This document shows, piece after piece, positions 10,921 to 21,579 of a DNA stretch of 64,000 nucleotides. Every line of letters starts with the position of its first letter. Position 1 is the first letter of the stretch. The stretch is from Bostrychus sinensis (lineage: Eukaryota; Chordata; Actinopteri; Gobiiformes; Eleotridae): positions 8,255,034 through 8,319,033 of the forward strand of contig CM036244.1 in NCBI GenBank assembly GCA_020698575.1. Direction: 5' to 3'. The position numbers were made by a program, and so were the translations under genes. A model generated the notes under the pieces. The model was not told the origin of the DNA, ran no database searches, and saw only the letters and a list, made by a program, of their open reading frames with translations.

Positions 10921-11045
10921 TTCTCTACGCATGTTTTTAAGAAAGGAAGCAACCAAAAAGAGTCTAATTACCCACAAAACTACTGTATTTACAACACTCC
11001 TATGAACCTCATGCATTTTTCAGTGTTTGTAGATGATCATAAAGG

Positions 11046-11237
11046 TTTAAAAGGGCATTATTATGCAAAATCAACTTTTCTGAGCCTTCAAAAATATACC
11101 TGGAGTTGTGTTTTGCTTCATTTATCCACTCCAGGAAGCACTGACCAATCAAAAAGCCCTCTACATTCAGTCTGCTCTCATTCATTTATCCAAAAAAACT
11201 ACAAAAAAACCCAGCTTTTTTTTTTCATTTTGTAGTA
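11046..11237 (+). repeat. Dispersed repeat family B, copy 2
   Basis: AAAGGGCATTATTATGCAAA leads into ACCTGGAGTTGTGTTTTGC and the same CACTCCAGG/ATTCATTTATCC text as copy 1, with an internal deletion relative to it. Confidence 0.55.
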
Positions 11238-11266
11238 AAATGGCATCATCCAGAAAGTTTAAGGAT

Positions 11267-11737
11267 GTAAACAGTAGGGCTGTATGATACGGGTATAAAA
11301 TGCAATATTCGATAATTATGTTGAATAATGCGATAACGATATTGCGATATTTTAAAATAGGGCCTATTATTCTGACATAGTTAAATTCACATAAAACAGA
11401 TCTAGACCTAGTTTAGCCCTAGTTTAGTTCTGGTAAATTCACTTGTAAAGCCCTGTATTCAGTCAAAACATTGTCAAACTCTCAATGTAACACAGACTAA
11501 ACCAGGAATAAAACAAGGCTAAGCTGCGACTAAATTAATTAAATTACCACTAAAACTGGACTTTTTAAACATTTTTATTTAGTCACAACACATTTTCTTT
11601 TAGGGCTCTGGTAGGAAAATGATTCTGACAGCATGACCATAGCACTCTTGCGATATATTTAGATTCTTGCAATACAGATATTGCTGATATTGCGATAACG
11701 ATCATTTTGCGATATATTGTGCAGCCCTAGTAAACAG
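11267..11737. mobile_element. hAT-like MITE family 1, copy 2 (455 bp)
   Basis: The element spans 11275-11729 with ends TAGGGCTGTATGATA and TATATTGTGCAGCCCTA. It is flanked by the perfect 8-base duplication GTAAACAG on both sides. Confidence 0.9.
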
Positions 11738-12403
11738 CTCTTTTTCTTTGATTATGTTCAAAACTCTGCTGCCCTCTGCTGGTTTCTTCATGGCATTAGT
11801 AGGATGCTTATTAAAAACATTCTCTTTTAGCCAGATAATGTTCATAAAGGTTGTAAAACATGAAATGCTGTTCTAGAGGTGACCAAAATTGGTTTAAAAA
11901 TAGGAAAAAAAACACAACATAGCCTCTTTCCTTCCTTAAAAAAAAAAATTGGCTCTTCAAGTTGTCACTTCCCCCCAAAAAATGCTACCTAAAATACATC
12001 TGTGCTATGTTGAAGTCCTCAGAAAACCTTATGGAAAGAAGTTGAAACTCCCACTCGCTCCTGATATATTTGTCACTATTCAAAGCGCCAGAGTCTGACC
12101 CAGTTTAGCCTCTGTAAACACGAGTAGCGCTGCGGGCCCCACTTGATCCTTCTTATGCGTCATGCGAAACGTGTGAGGGAGCTAATATAGCGAGCGGCGC
12201 GACAGGACGGGATGGGGGGCGAGGGGGTTAGTGAGCAATAAGACGCTCCACGGACTGAAGGCTGCGGTAACGGGGCTGCAGGGGACACAGCGAGACGTCC
12301 AGTAAAGCTTTGAAGGCTCATGGAAGACGTACAGCTGCTTCAGAGATGGGATAAAGCGTCATCAGAGCGGCTCTTACAGGGAACCACAGCACGGAGATGG
12401 TCA
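11738..12403. other. No gene recognised
   Basis: Includes a GC-richer stretch about 12100-12400. No exon features of the fstl4 family and no repeat structure were seen. Confidence 0.4.
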
Positions 12404-12875
12404 GTGTTTCCCAACCAGGGGTGTAGGGACCCCTAGGGGTACGCAAGCACTTTTTAGGGGGTACTTGGATATATTTCATAATCTACTTCCAAGACATTAT
12501 TTGCGATCTTTTCATATTGGACTGTTGAAACTTACTGCTAAATAATATTCATTGATTATTACACTGTATTTTGTTATTTAGGCACAACACCAAAAAAAAA
12601 ATCATTATCAGCATTACTTAAAATGACTTGAATTAAGTTTATTATTTTACTAGATTAGATTTATTTACTTATTAGGCTAGATTATTGACTTGTTTCAAGT
12701 TATTTCTCTTCTTTCAAGCTATTTTTACTTATTTCAAGCAAAATTAGCCGCAAATGGGGTAAGAAAATTCCACTTATGCCATTATGATTATAATAATCTG
12801 AATTAAAGTCATTTTAACTAATGTCGATACAGATTTTTTTTAAGTGGAGGAGAGTTATTCAAATAATTTTCTTTG
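12404..12875 (+). mobile_element. hAT-like family 2, copy 1, right end not found
   Basis: It begins AGTGTTTCCCAACCAGGGGT, then GACCCCTAGGGGTACGCAAG. This matches the reverse complement of the ends at 34674 and 52869. The interior is AT-rich and noncoding. Confidence 0.55.
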
Positions 12876-12934
12876 TGGTAAATGTAATGTGTTGAAAATT
12901 ACTATATATTTAGATTTATAAAATATATAGTACC

Positions 12935-13100
12935 GTGTGGCTTTTCTGTGTGGACTTTGCATGTTCTCCCTGTGCCTGCTTAGGTTTCCTCCCGGTGCTC
13001 TGGTTTCCCCTACCCCAAAAAACAATAGGACTCCCCTGCAAAAGACTGTTAATCTAGGTGGGACTTTCCTGGTAAAATTTCATTTATTTAGATCCCATTG
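12935..13100 (+). repeat. SINE body fragment followed by a LINE-like tail
   Basis: TTTGCATGTTCTCCCTGTG and GGTTTCCTCCCGGTGCTCTG are widespread fish SINE body words. The end GTGGGACTTTCCTGGTAAAA resembles the LINE tail at 32840-32870. Confidence 0.5.
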
Positions 13101-13101
13101 A

Positions 13102-13400
13102 TGGGGCGACAGTGTGACAGTGGGTTAAGCATTCGCCCAGCAACCGGAGGGTAGCTAGTTAAAAGTTCACCACATACTGTTGTTGTGTCCCTGAGCAAAA
13201 CACTTCAACTGGCAACCCCGAATAAGAAAAGGAAGAAAAAAAAATCCCAATTAGCTGTATAATGGTCAAATAATTCTGCAACAAGCTGGCCTTTATCCAG
13301 TGTTTACCCCATTTAAGTCTAAAAGTTACAGGGATAGGCTCCAGTCTCCCATGAACTGTAACGGAAACAAGCGGAAAAAGTTGAATAAATGGTCAAATAA
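13102..13400 (+). repeat. Diverged tRNA-derived SINE
   Basis: GGGGCGACAGTGTGACAGTG, then TGTTGTGTCCCTGAGCAAAA and CACTTCAACTGGCAACCCC, parallel the SINE at 3321. The 3' part carries GGGATAGGCTCCAGTCTCCC and AAACAAGCGGAAAAAG. Confidence 0.5.
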
Positions 13401-13406
13401 TAACAG

Positions 13407-13852
13407 TACACACCAACCAGGCATGACAGTAAGACCATTCGCCCATTACTGCAGGTCATAATGTTCTGTGTTGACCACCTGCCTACCTAATACCTGCCCC
13501 ATACCCATGATGCCTTTCTATCCGAACCAGAAATAACTTCTTCAGCAATCTGAGCTAGTCCCTGCATGCATCACCTGTCACCAGTTCACCCCTGTTCCTT
13601 CCTGGGACCACTTTTGATAGAAACAGACCACTGCAGACCGGGAACTCCCTCACAAATCTGCAGTCACCCAGCCATCACAATTTAGCCCTTGTCAAACTCG
13701 CTGAAATCTGTACGCCCATTTTTTTTTTTTTGCTTCTAACCCATCAATTTTGAGGACAAAAAGTTCACTTCTTGCAGGTGCCATGACACAGAGATAATCT
13801 GTCTTATTCACTTCATCTGTCAGTGGTCATAATGTTATGCCTGATCGGTGTA
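13407..13852 (-). mobile_element. Tc1-like transposon relic with transposase fragment
   Basis: The terminal repeats ACACCAACCAGGCATGACAG (left) and the reverse complement of CATAATGTTATGCCTGATCG (right) lie just inside flanking TA dinucleotides. Minus-strand text at about 13590-13690 resembles the helix-turn-helix part of Tc1 transposases, with words such as SAVVSIYQKWS in the family. Here it is broken by deletions and frame changes. Only about 440 bases remain of a usual 1.2-1.6 kb, so it is inactive. Confidence 0.7.
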
Positions 13853-13907
13853 TGGCCAAAATACATTGCAGTGTTCTTCAAAGACAGTGAATTTTAGCAA
13901 CAAAGAT

Positions 13908-13972
13908 AGAGACAGACATTCGAGTTATGACATTCGCACAGAAAAACAGAGACAGACATTCGAGTTATGAGG
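13908..13972. repeat. Two-copy short tandem duplication
   Basis: AGAGACAGACATTCGAGTTA occurs at about 13909 and again at about 13949, a 40-base spacing. Confidence 0.8.
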
Positions 13973-15003
13973 TTCGGTCTCACAAGAGGAAAAGGTGCTA
14001 GACTTTGAGACAGCGCTGACAGAAGACAAAGACAGAAACAGGCTGCCAACTCTATGCATTTTTCTAAATAAATGTTGTTGCCTCGCTATCAGGAAGATGA
14101 ATATAGTCACAAGCACCCAGGGTCAGCCCTTGCAAGTCACTGTGTTTTTAGCTGTAGCTATTAGAAGCGATTCAGTTATTTACAAAACTAATTTCAGGCA
14201 AAAAATACGCATAATAAGACAGTAAAAGTACAATAAAACTGTATCTTGAATATACAGTAGTAGTAAACACATGTTAAGTGCTTTGGGAACAATATTAAAA
14301 TGTCTTGTACAAAATGAAATTTAACTATTTTGAAGCCCTCCTACTCTGAAGACAATATAGCCACAAGGCAAGGTCACAATCTGGTGAACTCTTGCAGGTT
14401 CCAAGCCTGGATAAATGAATATGATTGCATTAGGCATAGAAATGTACAGTAGATCAAATCAATATGCAAATTAACTACACACTAGGAGCCAGATGCTTTG
14501 TTATCACGCCCCCAAAAAAGAAAAAATATTCAAATATCACACTGAGAAAAGGCATTGCAAAAGGAAAACTCATTATATTTAGCTGAAAATAGTGTTGTTG
14601 GTCAATGAGAGCTGATGCCGAGTTAACTTTTATGAACTGACGTCAGACGCGTGGCCTGTCCGGAGTCACGCTGTGCTCCATCACATTACCGGACATTCAA
14701 ATTATCTGCGACTAAATATATAACACAGTGGAGAACATTGTTTGATGGCCAGAGAATATGCAGCGCCATAACACTTCATTATAATGAGATCTATGATGCA
14801 TTTGACCTTTAACAAACACAGGAGCTTGTTCAGTTTAGACTGGAGTCTGAATAAACCCTTTTACAGACCAATACTGGTGTGTTATATGGAAATAATGACC
14901 GGATGCATTAAGATAATATATTAATTGATCCCTCTACGGGTGATGTGTAATGTAGTTTTACAAAAGGAGCAAAAGTAAAAGCATAAAAATAAGAATAAAT
15001 AGG
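13973..15003. other. No gene or known repeat recognised
   Basis: AT-rich single-copy-looking sequence with short open frames only. A small GC-richer island sits at about 14640-14690. Confidence 0.4.
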
Positions 15004-15130
15004 GAGGGTAAGAGCTTAGTGGGCAGAGCCATTCACCCACTAACTGGAAGGTTGGCGGTTTGATCCCTGCTACCAGCGTTGCATACTACAGTCGTGTCCT
15101 TGCAAGCTTACAAGGCTTGAAGAGCACAAT
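15004..15130 (+). repeat. Truncated tRNA-derived SINE
   Basis: A degenerate A box (CTTAGTGGGCAGAGCC) and B box (GGCGGTTTGATCCCTGC) are followed by CGTGTCCTTGCAAGC, then a shortened tail running into (ATT)n. Confidence 0.6.
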
Positions 15131-15136
15131 ATGAAT

Positions 15137-15137
15137 C

Positions 15138-15189
<52 letters not shown>
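15137..15189. repeat. (ATT)n microsatellite
   Basis: About 17 uninterrupted ATT units directly after the truncated SINE. Confidence 0.95.
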
Positions 15190-15249
15190 GGTATTGTTAT
15201 TAATATCAGTATCATTGTTTTTACATTAAATTCAGCTATTCCCTTTCGA

Positions 15250-15375
15250 CAGCAAATCATTGTCTCCTGCCGTGCTTTGCATTTTAATTTGGCATAAGTT
15301 TTACACCAGATGCCCTTTCTGGTGCAATTTATGTGGGCTTGGGATCGGCACAAAGAGTACACTGGTGTGTGATTC
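15250..15375 (-). mobile_element. RTE-like LINE 3' fragment (inverted)
   Basis: TTTTACACCAGATGCCCTTT and GGGCTTGGGATCGGCACAAA are the reverse complement of the tail motif shared by the other fragments. Confidence 0.4.
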
Positions 15376-15404
15376 CTTGAGGCTTGATTAATTAAACATA
15401 CTAA

Positions 15405-15901
15405 TTAGAGGTGTAACGATACGTTTTTGCAACGGTGCGATATGTATTGATTAGAAGTGTTTCGATACGATTCAAGAACGATATTGGCTAATTTGGAACG
15501 ATACGATTCGATACGATTCAACACCTTCATATTGATCATCGATGCAGCAACTTTTTGCCAAAAATCATAAAAGTTTACTCTCAAATGTAGCAACTCGGCC
15601 AGGGTTGATTATGTCCAGCAGACAGAGAGCGAAGAAAAGTTGAATATAACATTTTATTTAATTAAAAACACAAAATTTATCTCCAAAAAGCCATATCTGG
15701 TTTTATTTTAACATACACATTGCTAATTTAAATATTTCCGATATTATCAATCGATACTTCATGTGTACCGATATTCACTTCCTTGAAAACGATGCGATTT
15801 GATACACGGTCATTTGTATCGATGTATTTGTATCATAGGGAAAAAAAAAACAAAAAAAAAAACGATACATTGATACAGTTACTGTATCGTGACACTTCTA
15901 A
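15405..15901. mobile_element. Inverted-repeat element with GTAACGATAC ends, possibly hAT-like
   Basis: The left end TTAGAGGTGTAACGATACG pairs with the right end GTATCGTGACACTTCTAA. Many CGATACGATTC motifs lie near the ends. CTAATT occurs outside both ends, but a clean 8-base duplication is not evident. Confidence 0.65.
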
Positions 15902-16464
15902 TTCTAATTGCTACATTAAAATAAATAAAACATCAATACACTTGTTAATGTTTTCAGGCTCTGATTTTACACTCATGTGGTGGATTGGTGTTTATTTGTG
16001 GTATTTGGTGGCTAATGCTAATTCCACCATAAAACATGTTGTCATATTGTCCACAAACAGGTTCATACTTCTCTGTGACCTTGTTTTATTTCTTGCAGCA
16101 GCCTGTGGACGCCTCACTCGTCCGCTCAAGAGGTCAACAACCCAATCAGATACAATCACTTCTCAGTGAATTAGCGACGGCAACATTAGAGACTCCCCAC
16201 TGAGTGTTTTACCCAGGCCACCGGAGACGTCTTCACTGCTAATCAACAGGATGAAAGCTTTTAATCAACCGCGTTAGGGCTTTTCAAATGGCATTAAGAG
16301 TCAGGGTCAGTAATCAAAAGGGTCATGAGTCAACACAAAGCTTGTTTTGTAGAGACACTTGTGAGTAACAGGACGTTTATTGCAGTGGTTCTCAGTTGGT
16401 CTGACTGTGGGACCCAGTGTTAGATTTGTTGTGACTGATTTTTTGAGATATACAATCCAACCTT
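15902..16464. other. No gene recognised
   Basis: A 128-codon frame begins inside the preceding element and continues to 16169. It has no domain and is not called. Confidence 0.4.
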
Positions 16465-16555
16465 AGGGGGGTCACAAGCCTGTGTACTTTTTGTGCCAGT
16501 CCCAAGCCTTGTATAAATGGAAAGGGTTGCATCAGGAAGCCAGTACCAAAGCATG
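16465..16555 (+). mobile_element. RTE-like LINE 3' fragment
   Basis: GGGGGTCACAAGCCTGTGTA, TTGTGCCAGTCCCAAGCC and GGGTTGCATCAGGAAG define this tail family. Confidence 0.45.
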
Positions 16556-17469
16556 ATGGGAGGTGGACCCCAACCAGACGGGAAAAGTCGAAAGGAAAGA
16601 AGAGAAATTGTAGATGAAACAAAAGTCTTAAACCTCCCACTTTTGGGCCCTGACCCACAATTTGGGAAACACTTTGTTACAGATACAGTCAGCAACTATG
16701 GGAATGCTCACAAAACTTCATTTCTGATTCGTCTGTGGAGGGGAAAAAAGCAATTTGCGGCAATGCAGTGCTGCAGAGACAAATATAAAGACGGAGATAG
16801 CAAAATTATTTTAAGTAATTGTTTCATATGTCCTTAACTATTCACCAATTTTTCTATCATATTGTATCTAAAATCCTGGAAAAACATTTGCTGCACAGGT
16901 CCACAAACATCTCACTAACAATAACCGCTCTGCACAGCATTTTTTAAAAAATCAAGAATCCAAAATGTAGTATTTCACTGACAGTGGCTGTAAGTGATTT
17001 GACAAATGAAGCTTTTCTATGCAGTTCCAATAGAAACAAAGCGAGAAAGCCTCTCCTTTCATGGCTGCTAACTGAAAAGCACTGTTCACATGGGGTCTGA
17101 CAGTCCTGGAGCAAGGTGACCGGCCCACAAACCGATAAACCAGCCAAAATTTGTAGCATTTGGAATGAAACATGGAAAACACTGAGCATCTGAAGAGGAA
17201 GATGATGCTAAGGACAAGGAAAGAGAGACTACTGTTTGTGAGACCAGTGCGAGCAGGAAGGTCCAGTTTTGCTTCAGTTTGCGTGAGGTGTCCCACGTTG
17301 TCCTGCTTTGTCCCACATTTGGTTTGTTAAAGCCTGGTCACCCTAACTGCACTGTAAACAATGATTAGTTACGTTTACTTGAAAAAACTTTGGAAAGCCT
17401 ATTTTGTTTCCTAGTTATCTTAGTGGAAAAGAAATCGATGAATAAAAATCTAAACACAGTATAGGAATA
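16556..17469. other. No gene or known repeat recognised
   Basis: Several overlapping frames of 76-114 codons exist on the minus strand (16944-17316), but none has a recognisable domain, and they overlap in three phases. Confidence 0.4.
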
Positions 17470-17734
17470 TACAGCGAAGCCTGAAATTAATCATACCCCT
17501 GACTTAAAGTTACTTTCAATCAAGCAGCAAGTTTTTTTTGTTTTTTTTTACCGGAAATGACACAGGCTTCTCCCAAAAGATAATAAGACGATGTACAAGA
17601 GATATCATTGTGGAAAAAAAAATAATTTCTGAGCTTTTTTTTTACATTTGAACAAAAAGTGGCATGATGGTTGAATGAAAGTAACATTAAGTCAGAATTT
17701 GCCAGGGGTATGAATAATTTCGGGATTCATTGTA
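17470..17734. mobile_element. Tc1/mariner-like MITE, copy 2
   Basis: It starts CAGCGAAGCCTGAAATTAAT and ends AATTTCGGGATTCATTG between TA dinucleotides. It is the diverged partner of 8169-8435 with the same long foldback arms. Confidence 0.75.
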
Positions 17735-18150
17735 GATTACAAAGAAGATTGATTGTTTATAAAGTTAGTAAATGACTGTAATTAAGTAAAACTAGCTTTT
17801 CTATAGTACATTAACTAAGAAAATACAGAAAAAGTTTAATTTTAGTGTTTAGTAATGTTACTTTAACTTATATATAGTAGTAAGACTACTATATTATTCC
17901 AGTTGAATTAACTGTGCTGTATTTATTACTACAAACATACTTAATATTTGTAGTCTTGATGCAATTATTTAATATTCCCATTTAAGTTATGGCAGCTTAA
18001 AATAATACATGTAATCGATTTCCAAAGTTTTCTTAATTAAAGTGAACATGTTTTTAAGGACACCTTACAAAAATATGGGATTTTCCAGACAAGTTATTGT
18101 TTGCCACTAGCAGCAGTATTAACTCTGTAAATCATCACTTCTGACAGCGC
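17735..18150. other. AT-rich stretch, no feature recognised
   Basis: Noncoding-looking DNA with scattered TAGTA and AATTAA words. Confidence 0.4.
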
Positions 18151-18378
18151 ACAGTCAGGAGTGTCACGGGCCCCTTAAATGTCTGAAAATCCCCCAAACT
18201 TCACCTTATTCTAAAGAGTGTCATGTTTTTTTCCATATAAATCTATAAAAACATTACAAAAAAAACTCTGACTGTTGGCTAAAAATGGTTTCCAAGTCAT
18301 ATTTTAAAACAAGTGTACATATAACTCAATTTCTTTTTATGCAGCCTTAACTTAATCTAGACAACCTCTAGGGGCCTC
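18151..18378 (+). mobile_element. hAT-like family 3 fragment
   Basis: GTCAGGAGTGTCACGGGCCC with CCTTAAATG, then CCATATAAATCTATAAAAAC, CTCAATTTCTTTTTATGC and ACAACCTCTAGGGGCC, follow the order of the copy at 6080 but lack its nested insertion. Confidence 0.55.
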
Positions 18379-19087
18379 ACCTACTAAACAATGACTAAAA
18401 ATGACATTTAGACCAAATAAACAACACAAGACTTTATAAAACACTTTTATGCAACTCAATAAACTGCAGAGAGCAAACCCATTGATAAACACATATCACA
18501 TCAGCTCAGAGCTTCACTCCGAGGGCATCAAAGAGAATATTTGTGCATCCAAAACTGCACAACTCCTCTTCTTCTCTTTTTTCCCTTTGACAACCTTAGA
18601 AAGAGTTTAGAGCCCTTCTCTTGCTTCTCTCCACTGCCTAAAGAAACATTTAATTAAAAACATAAAGCTATGGGAGTCTGCTGCAAAAACAAATTGCGGA
18701 GGTGGATGGAAGAAGCTCTAGTTTACGGCCAAGCTGAGGAGCCAGAAGTTATTTTAAAATGTAAAGTGTGAAGAATTGGCTGCAATTTTTAGGGACAGCA
18801 GAAGTAGCCCTCGAGTAGCTACGGTCAGGAGTCCAACGTGATAATTGCAAGTATAATACAGTTTTTTTTGGTACTCAGTAAAATTGTACAGGTCAAAAGT
18901 GAGTCTGTAAGTAGCATGCATGTTTTCTTTTTTTTTTTATCTGCTTTTGACTCGGAGCACAGACCGAATTAGAATAATCCAGATAGCACGCATTAGCTGT
19001 TCACCAAATTTGGTCGTAGCCCTGAGCTCGAGAAAATTGGCTTTCACAGCGACGCAGAATTTAAAAGCAGAAATTATCCCCCCCATC

Positions 19088-19118
<31 letters not shown>

Positions 19119-19469
19119 CAGCAGAGATTTTGACATTTTGGCTTGATGCGTACAGTGGCTGTAGGGGAGCCAGGGTTTTTTGGAGGGAACTGTTCTTAGA
19201 GTGAGCTGCGGTGATCCAGTGTTAAAAAGGCTTCGGGCTGTTTGAAGTATTTTCACCTCCTCCCCGTTCAAGTCAAAAGGAAAAAAAAAAGATGAAAGAT
19301 TATTGTGGAGCAGCATTTTCTGAAAAATAAAATGCTGGGATATTATGCACAGTCAGTTAAAAGGTATTTATCTTGTCTGTGAAGTGAAATTATGATGCTA
19401 AGTGCAACGCTGAGTTGTTTACCACACTGCAGACTTTGCAATGCTTGGAACATTTCTGTTTAGTTATTA
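18379..19469. other. No gene recognised; long A-tract inside
   Basis: Contains an A run of about 29 bases at 19088-19116. Frames here are short and low complexity. Confidence 0.4.
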
Positions 19470-19513
19470 GGCCCGAGCCCCAAGGGTGGCGCAGGGCCTA
19501 TTGTGTCTGCACA

Positions 19514-19734
19514 GCAGTGCGCGAAGCGCACTGCCCAAAAGTGCGCGAAGCGCACAAAAACAAAGCGCGAAGCGCTTTGCCATGTACACACTCATGGCAA
19601 CAAGTACTACACAAACACAAATACCTCAGGTATGGAAGCCACATACTTGTTTTCGCTCAGAATCAATGGAAGTCAGTGGGCGAAGCCCACTCATAAGTGC
19701 GCGAAGCGCACAAAAATAAAGCGCGAAGCGCTTT
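19514..19734. repeat. Cluster of six GAA-triloop hairpins
   Basis: Perfect stems close a GAA loop at 19514-19534 (9 bp), 19541-19555 (6 bp), 19561-19579 (8 bp), 19675-19691 (7 bp), 19697-19711 (6 bp) and 19718-19734 (7 bp). Five contain GCGAAGC and the fourth has GGGCGAAGCCC, where stem bases changed together. The d(GCGAAGC) motif is known to form an unusually stable mini-hairpin. Confidence 0.9.
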
Positions 19735-19852
19735 CCCATGTACACACTCATGGCATCCAGTCCTATACAATCATATATACCTCAGGTATGGAAGCCACAT
19801 ACTTGTATTGGCTGAAAATGAATGGAAGTCAATAGGCGATGTCCACTCATAG
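19541..19852 (+). repeat. 156-base tandem duplication inside the hairpin element
   Basis: The block beginning GTGCGCGAAGCGCAC at 19541 restarts at 19697. Shared words include CATGTACACACTCATGGCA and CCTCAGGTATGGAAGCCAC. In copy 2 the GGGCGAAGCCC hairpin has decayed to AGGCGATGTCC. Confidence 0.85.
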
Positions 19853-19886
19853 GTCAATGACGAGCACGTAAGCGCTCGTCATTGAC
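19853..19886. repeat. Stem-loop with 13-bp perfect stem
   Basis: Bases 19853-19865 (GTCAATGACGAGC) pair with 19874-19886 around an 8-base loop. Confidence 0.85.
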
Positions 19887-20484
19887 ATTTCACCCTACGG
19901 TCACGTGGGGGACCTCGAGAGCTTTCCGAAAATATATAATTTGTGGGTATAATGTAAACGGATATATTGTTTTTGCTAAAATTATTATTATTTTTCTTTC
20001 TTTCTTTCTTTCTTTATTTTTCTTCTGCTCTTTCAGCGCTAATTTGACCCCCTGAACATTTGTGAAAACTCACCAAATTTTGCCCAAAATTCACATGTGC
20101 GTGAAAATTTTTTTTAATATAGGTGCCATACAGAACATCACAAAAGTGGCGCAACAGCGCCCCCTGGAAAAATGAAAATACATTGCGCCAATGGGAGTTG
20201 GCCAAGCGTAAAGTTTGTCGTAGACCCACCAAATTCGGTATACACATTGATGAGGTGGAGCCAAAAAAAAAATATTATTATGGCCACACCCCCTGAGAAA
20301 CCGGAAGTCGGCAATTTAGGATTGAAATCTGCAAAGTGCTGAGTCAGCAATTTTTCACACGTCGTACTTTTTCTATCTCCTCCTTGGATGTTTCACGAAA
20401 TGACCTCAAAATCGCTCTATATCATCTACAGAAGTGGGGCATTAAAAGTTATCCAAATTCTTCGCAAAAGTTTTACGGTTTTTG

Positions 20485-20499
20485 TGCGGCGCAGCCGCA
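20485..20499. repeat. Small hairpin with GCA loop
   Basis: TGCGGC, loop GCA, GCCGCA: a six-pair stem with a GNA-type triloop, like the GAA hairpins upstream. Confidence 0.8.
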
Positions 20500-21384
20500 A
20501 AGTTTACGAATTTTTTTTCAATTTCTCCGTACCTGCAATTTGCTACAATTCGCACATATTAACTCCCATTTGGCTCAAATTTTAAACACTCATAAACCCT
20601 CCAAGCCTAAACCCATTAAATAAGAAAGAATGAAATTTGGCACAATAGCGCCCCCTACAGAATGAGACAAATATTTATATGGTTAGGAAAAAAATTAGTT
20701 TTTCAAAAATTTACGAAACTTGGCAGACAATTTTTTTAGGTGTCCCCGATCAAAAAAGCCAATGAGACCCATGTCATATTTTATACTGTGTTGTCATGGC
20801 GATGACTGAAACCTGCCATTTTATTCCAATGGGACTGAAACAAAAATCGGTATGGACAAAAAAAATTTTACTTCAACAAAAATTTGTCAAATTTGGCACA
20901 AATATTCTTGATGTCATCCTGATCAAAAATTCAAATGGTACCCAAGTCGTATTTCATTCGGTGTTGCCATGGCGAAGGTCGAATTCTGCCATTATTTTCC
21001 AATGGGAATTCCATTTAATGCAGTTCTATGGAGTATTAGGACACTTTTTGCAGTTTTTTTATCAAAAGGTACCAACAAAAAATTTGGCAAAATGGTTTTT
21101 CCTCTGCCCCAGCTCCGGTTGCGGCCGGCGAGGGCCTACCAATGCCGCTTGCGGCTTTAATTTTTATTTCTTTTTTCTGGATCAATATAATCATGACAAA
21201 CCTCTGGCAGAAACATGTTTTGATTGTGAAAAGTGGCTTCTTGTAAACAAAGTAAAAATAAAATCCCACTTAAACTGTCAAGTCACAAACCAAATACGAT
21301 TTCCTGATATCATTTTATTGCCAAGCAGACGTCTCACTGAAGTTCTTCTTTGAATGTTTGTAAGCAGCCCCTGTACTGTTCATT

Positions 21385-21480
21385 ACAAGGTCCAACATTA
21401 TGCTTTTTTTAAATGGTTTTGGACACTTTTGCATTGGTATTTCACATTTTATAAAACAACAGAGTAGCTTCAAAGTCTTA
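21385..21480 (+). repeat. Dispersed repeat family A, short 5' fragment
   Basis: AAGGTCCAACATTATGCTTT, then GGTTTTGGACACTTTTGC and TATTTCACATTTTATAA. Confidence 0.5.
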
Positions 21481-21579
21481 AAGTATTAAAAAAGGTATTA
21501 CATTTGATGCGGTCAAAAAAAAAATCAAGGACTTAAAACTAATAAATCTTATAGTCAAGTATTAGCCCTCCTACAACCC

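Larger units (their letters stand above)
19470..21160 (+). mobile_element. Long non-coding interspersed element with GAA-hairpins (about 1.7 kb)
   Basis: It runs from GGCCCGAGCCCCAAGGGTGG to a final GCCGCTTGCGGC hairpin and TTTAA. The words GGGCCTATTG and GGGCCTACCAATG occur near the two ends. Internal landmarks are six GAA-loop hairpins, a 156-base two-copy tandem block, a TTTC microsatellite (19994-20014) and blocks rich in GGCGCAACAGCGCCCCC and AATGGGAATTCC-like text. I recall similar sequences scattered through fish genomes but cannot name the family. Frames up to 185 codons inside are not credible proteins. Confidence 0.6.

Noticed and set aside
20796..21353. 185-codon plus-strand frame
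   Set aside because: It lies in the noncoding hairpin element and runs past its end; no domain.
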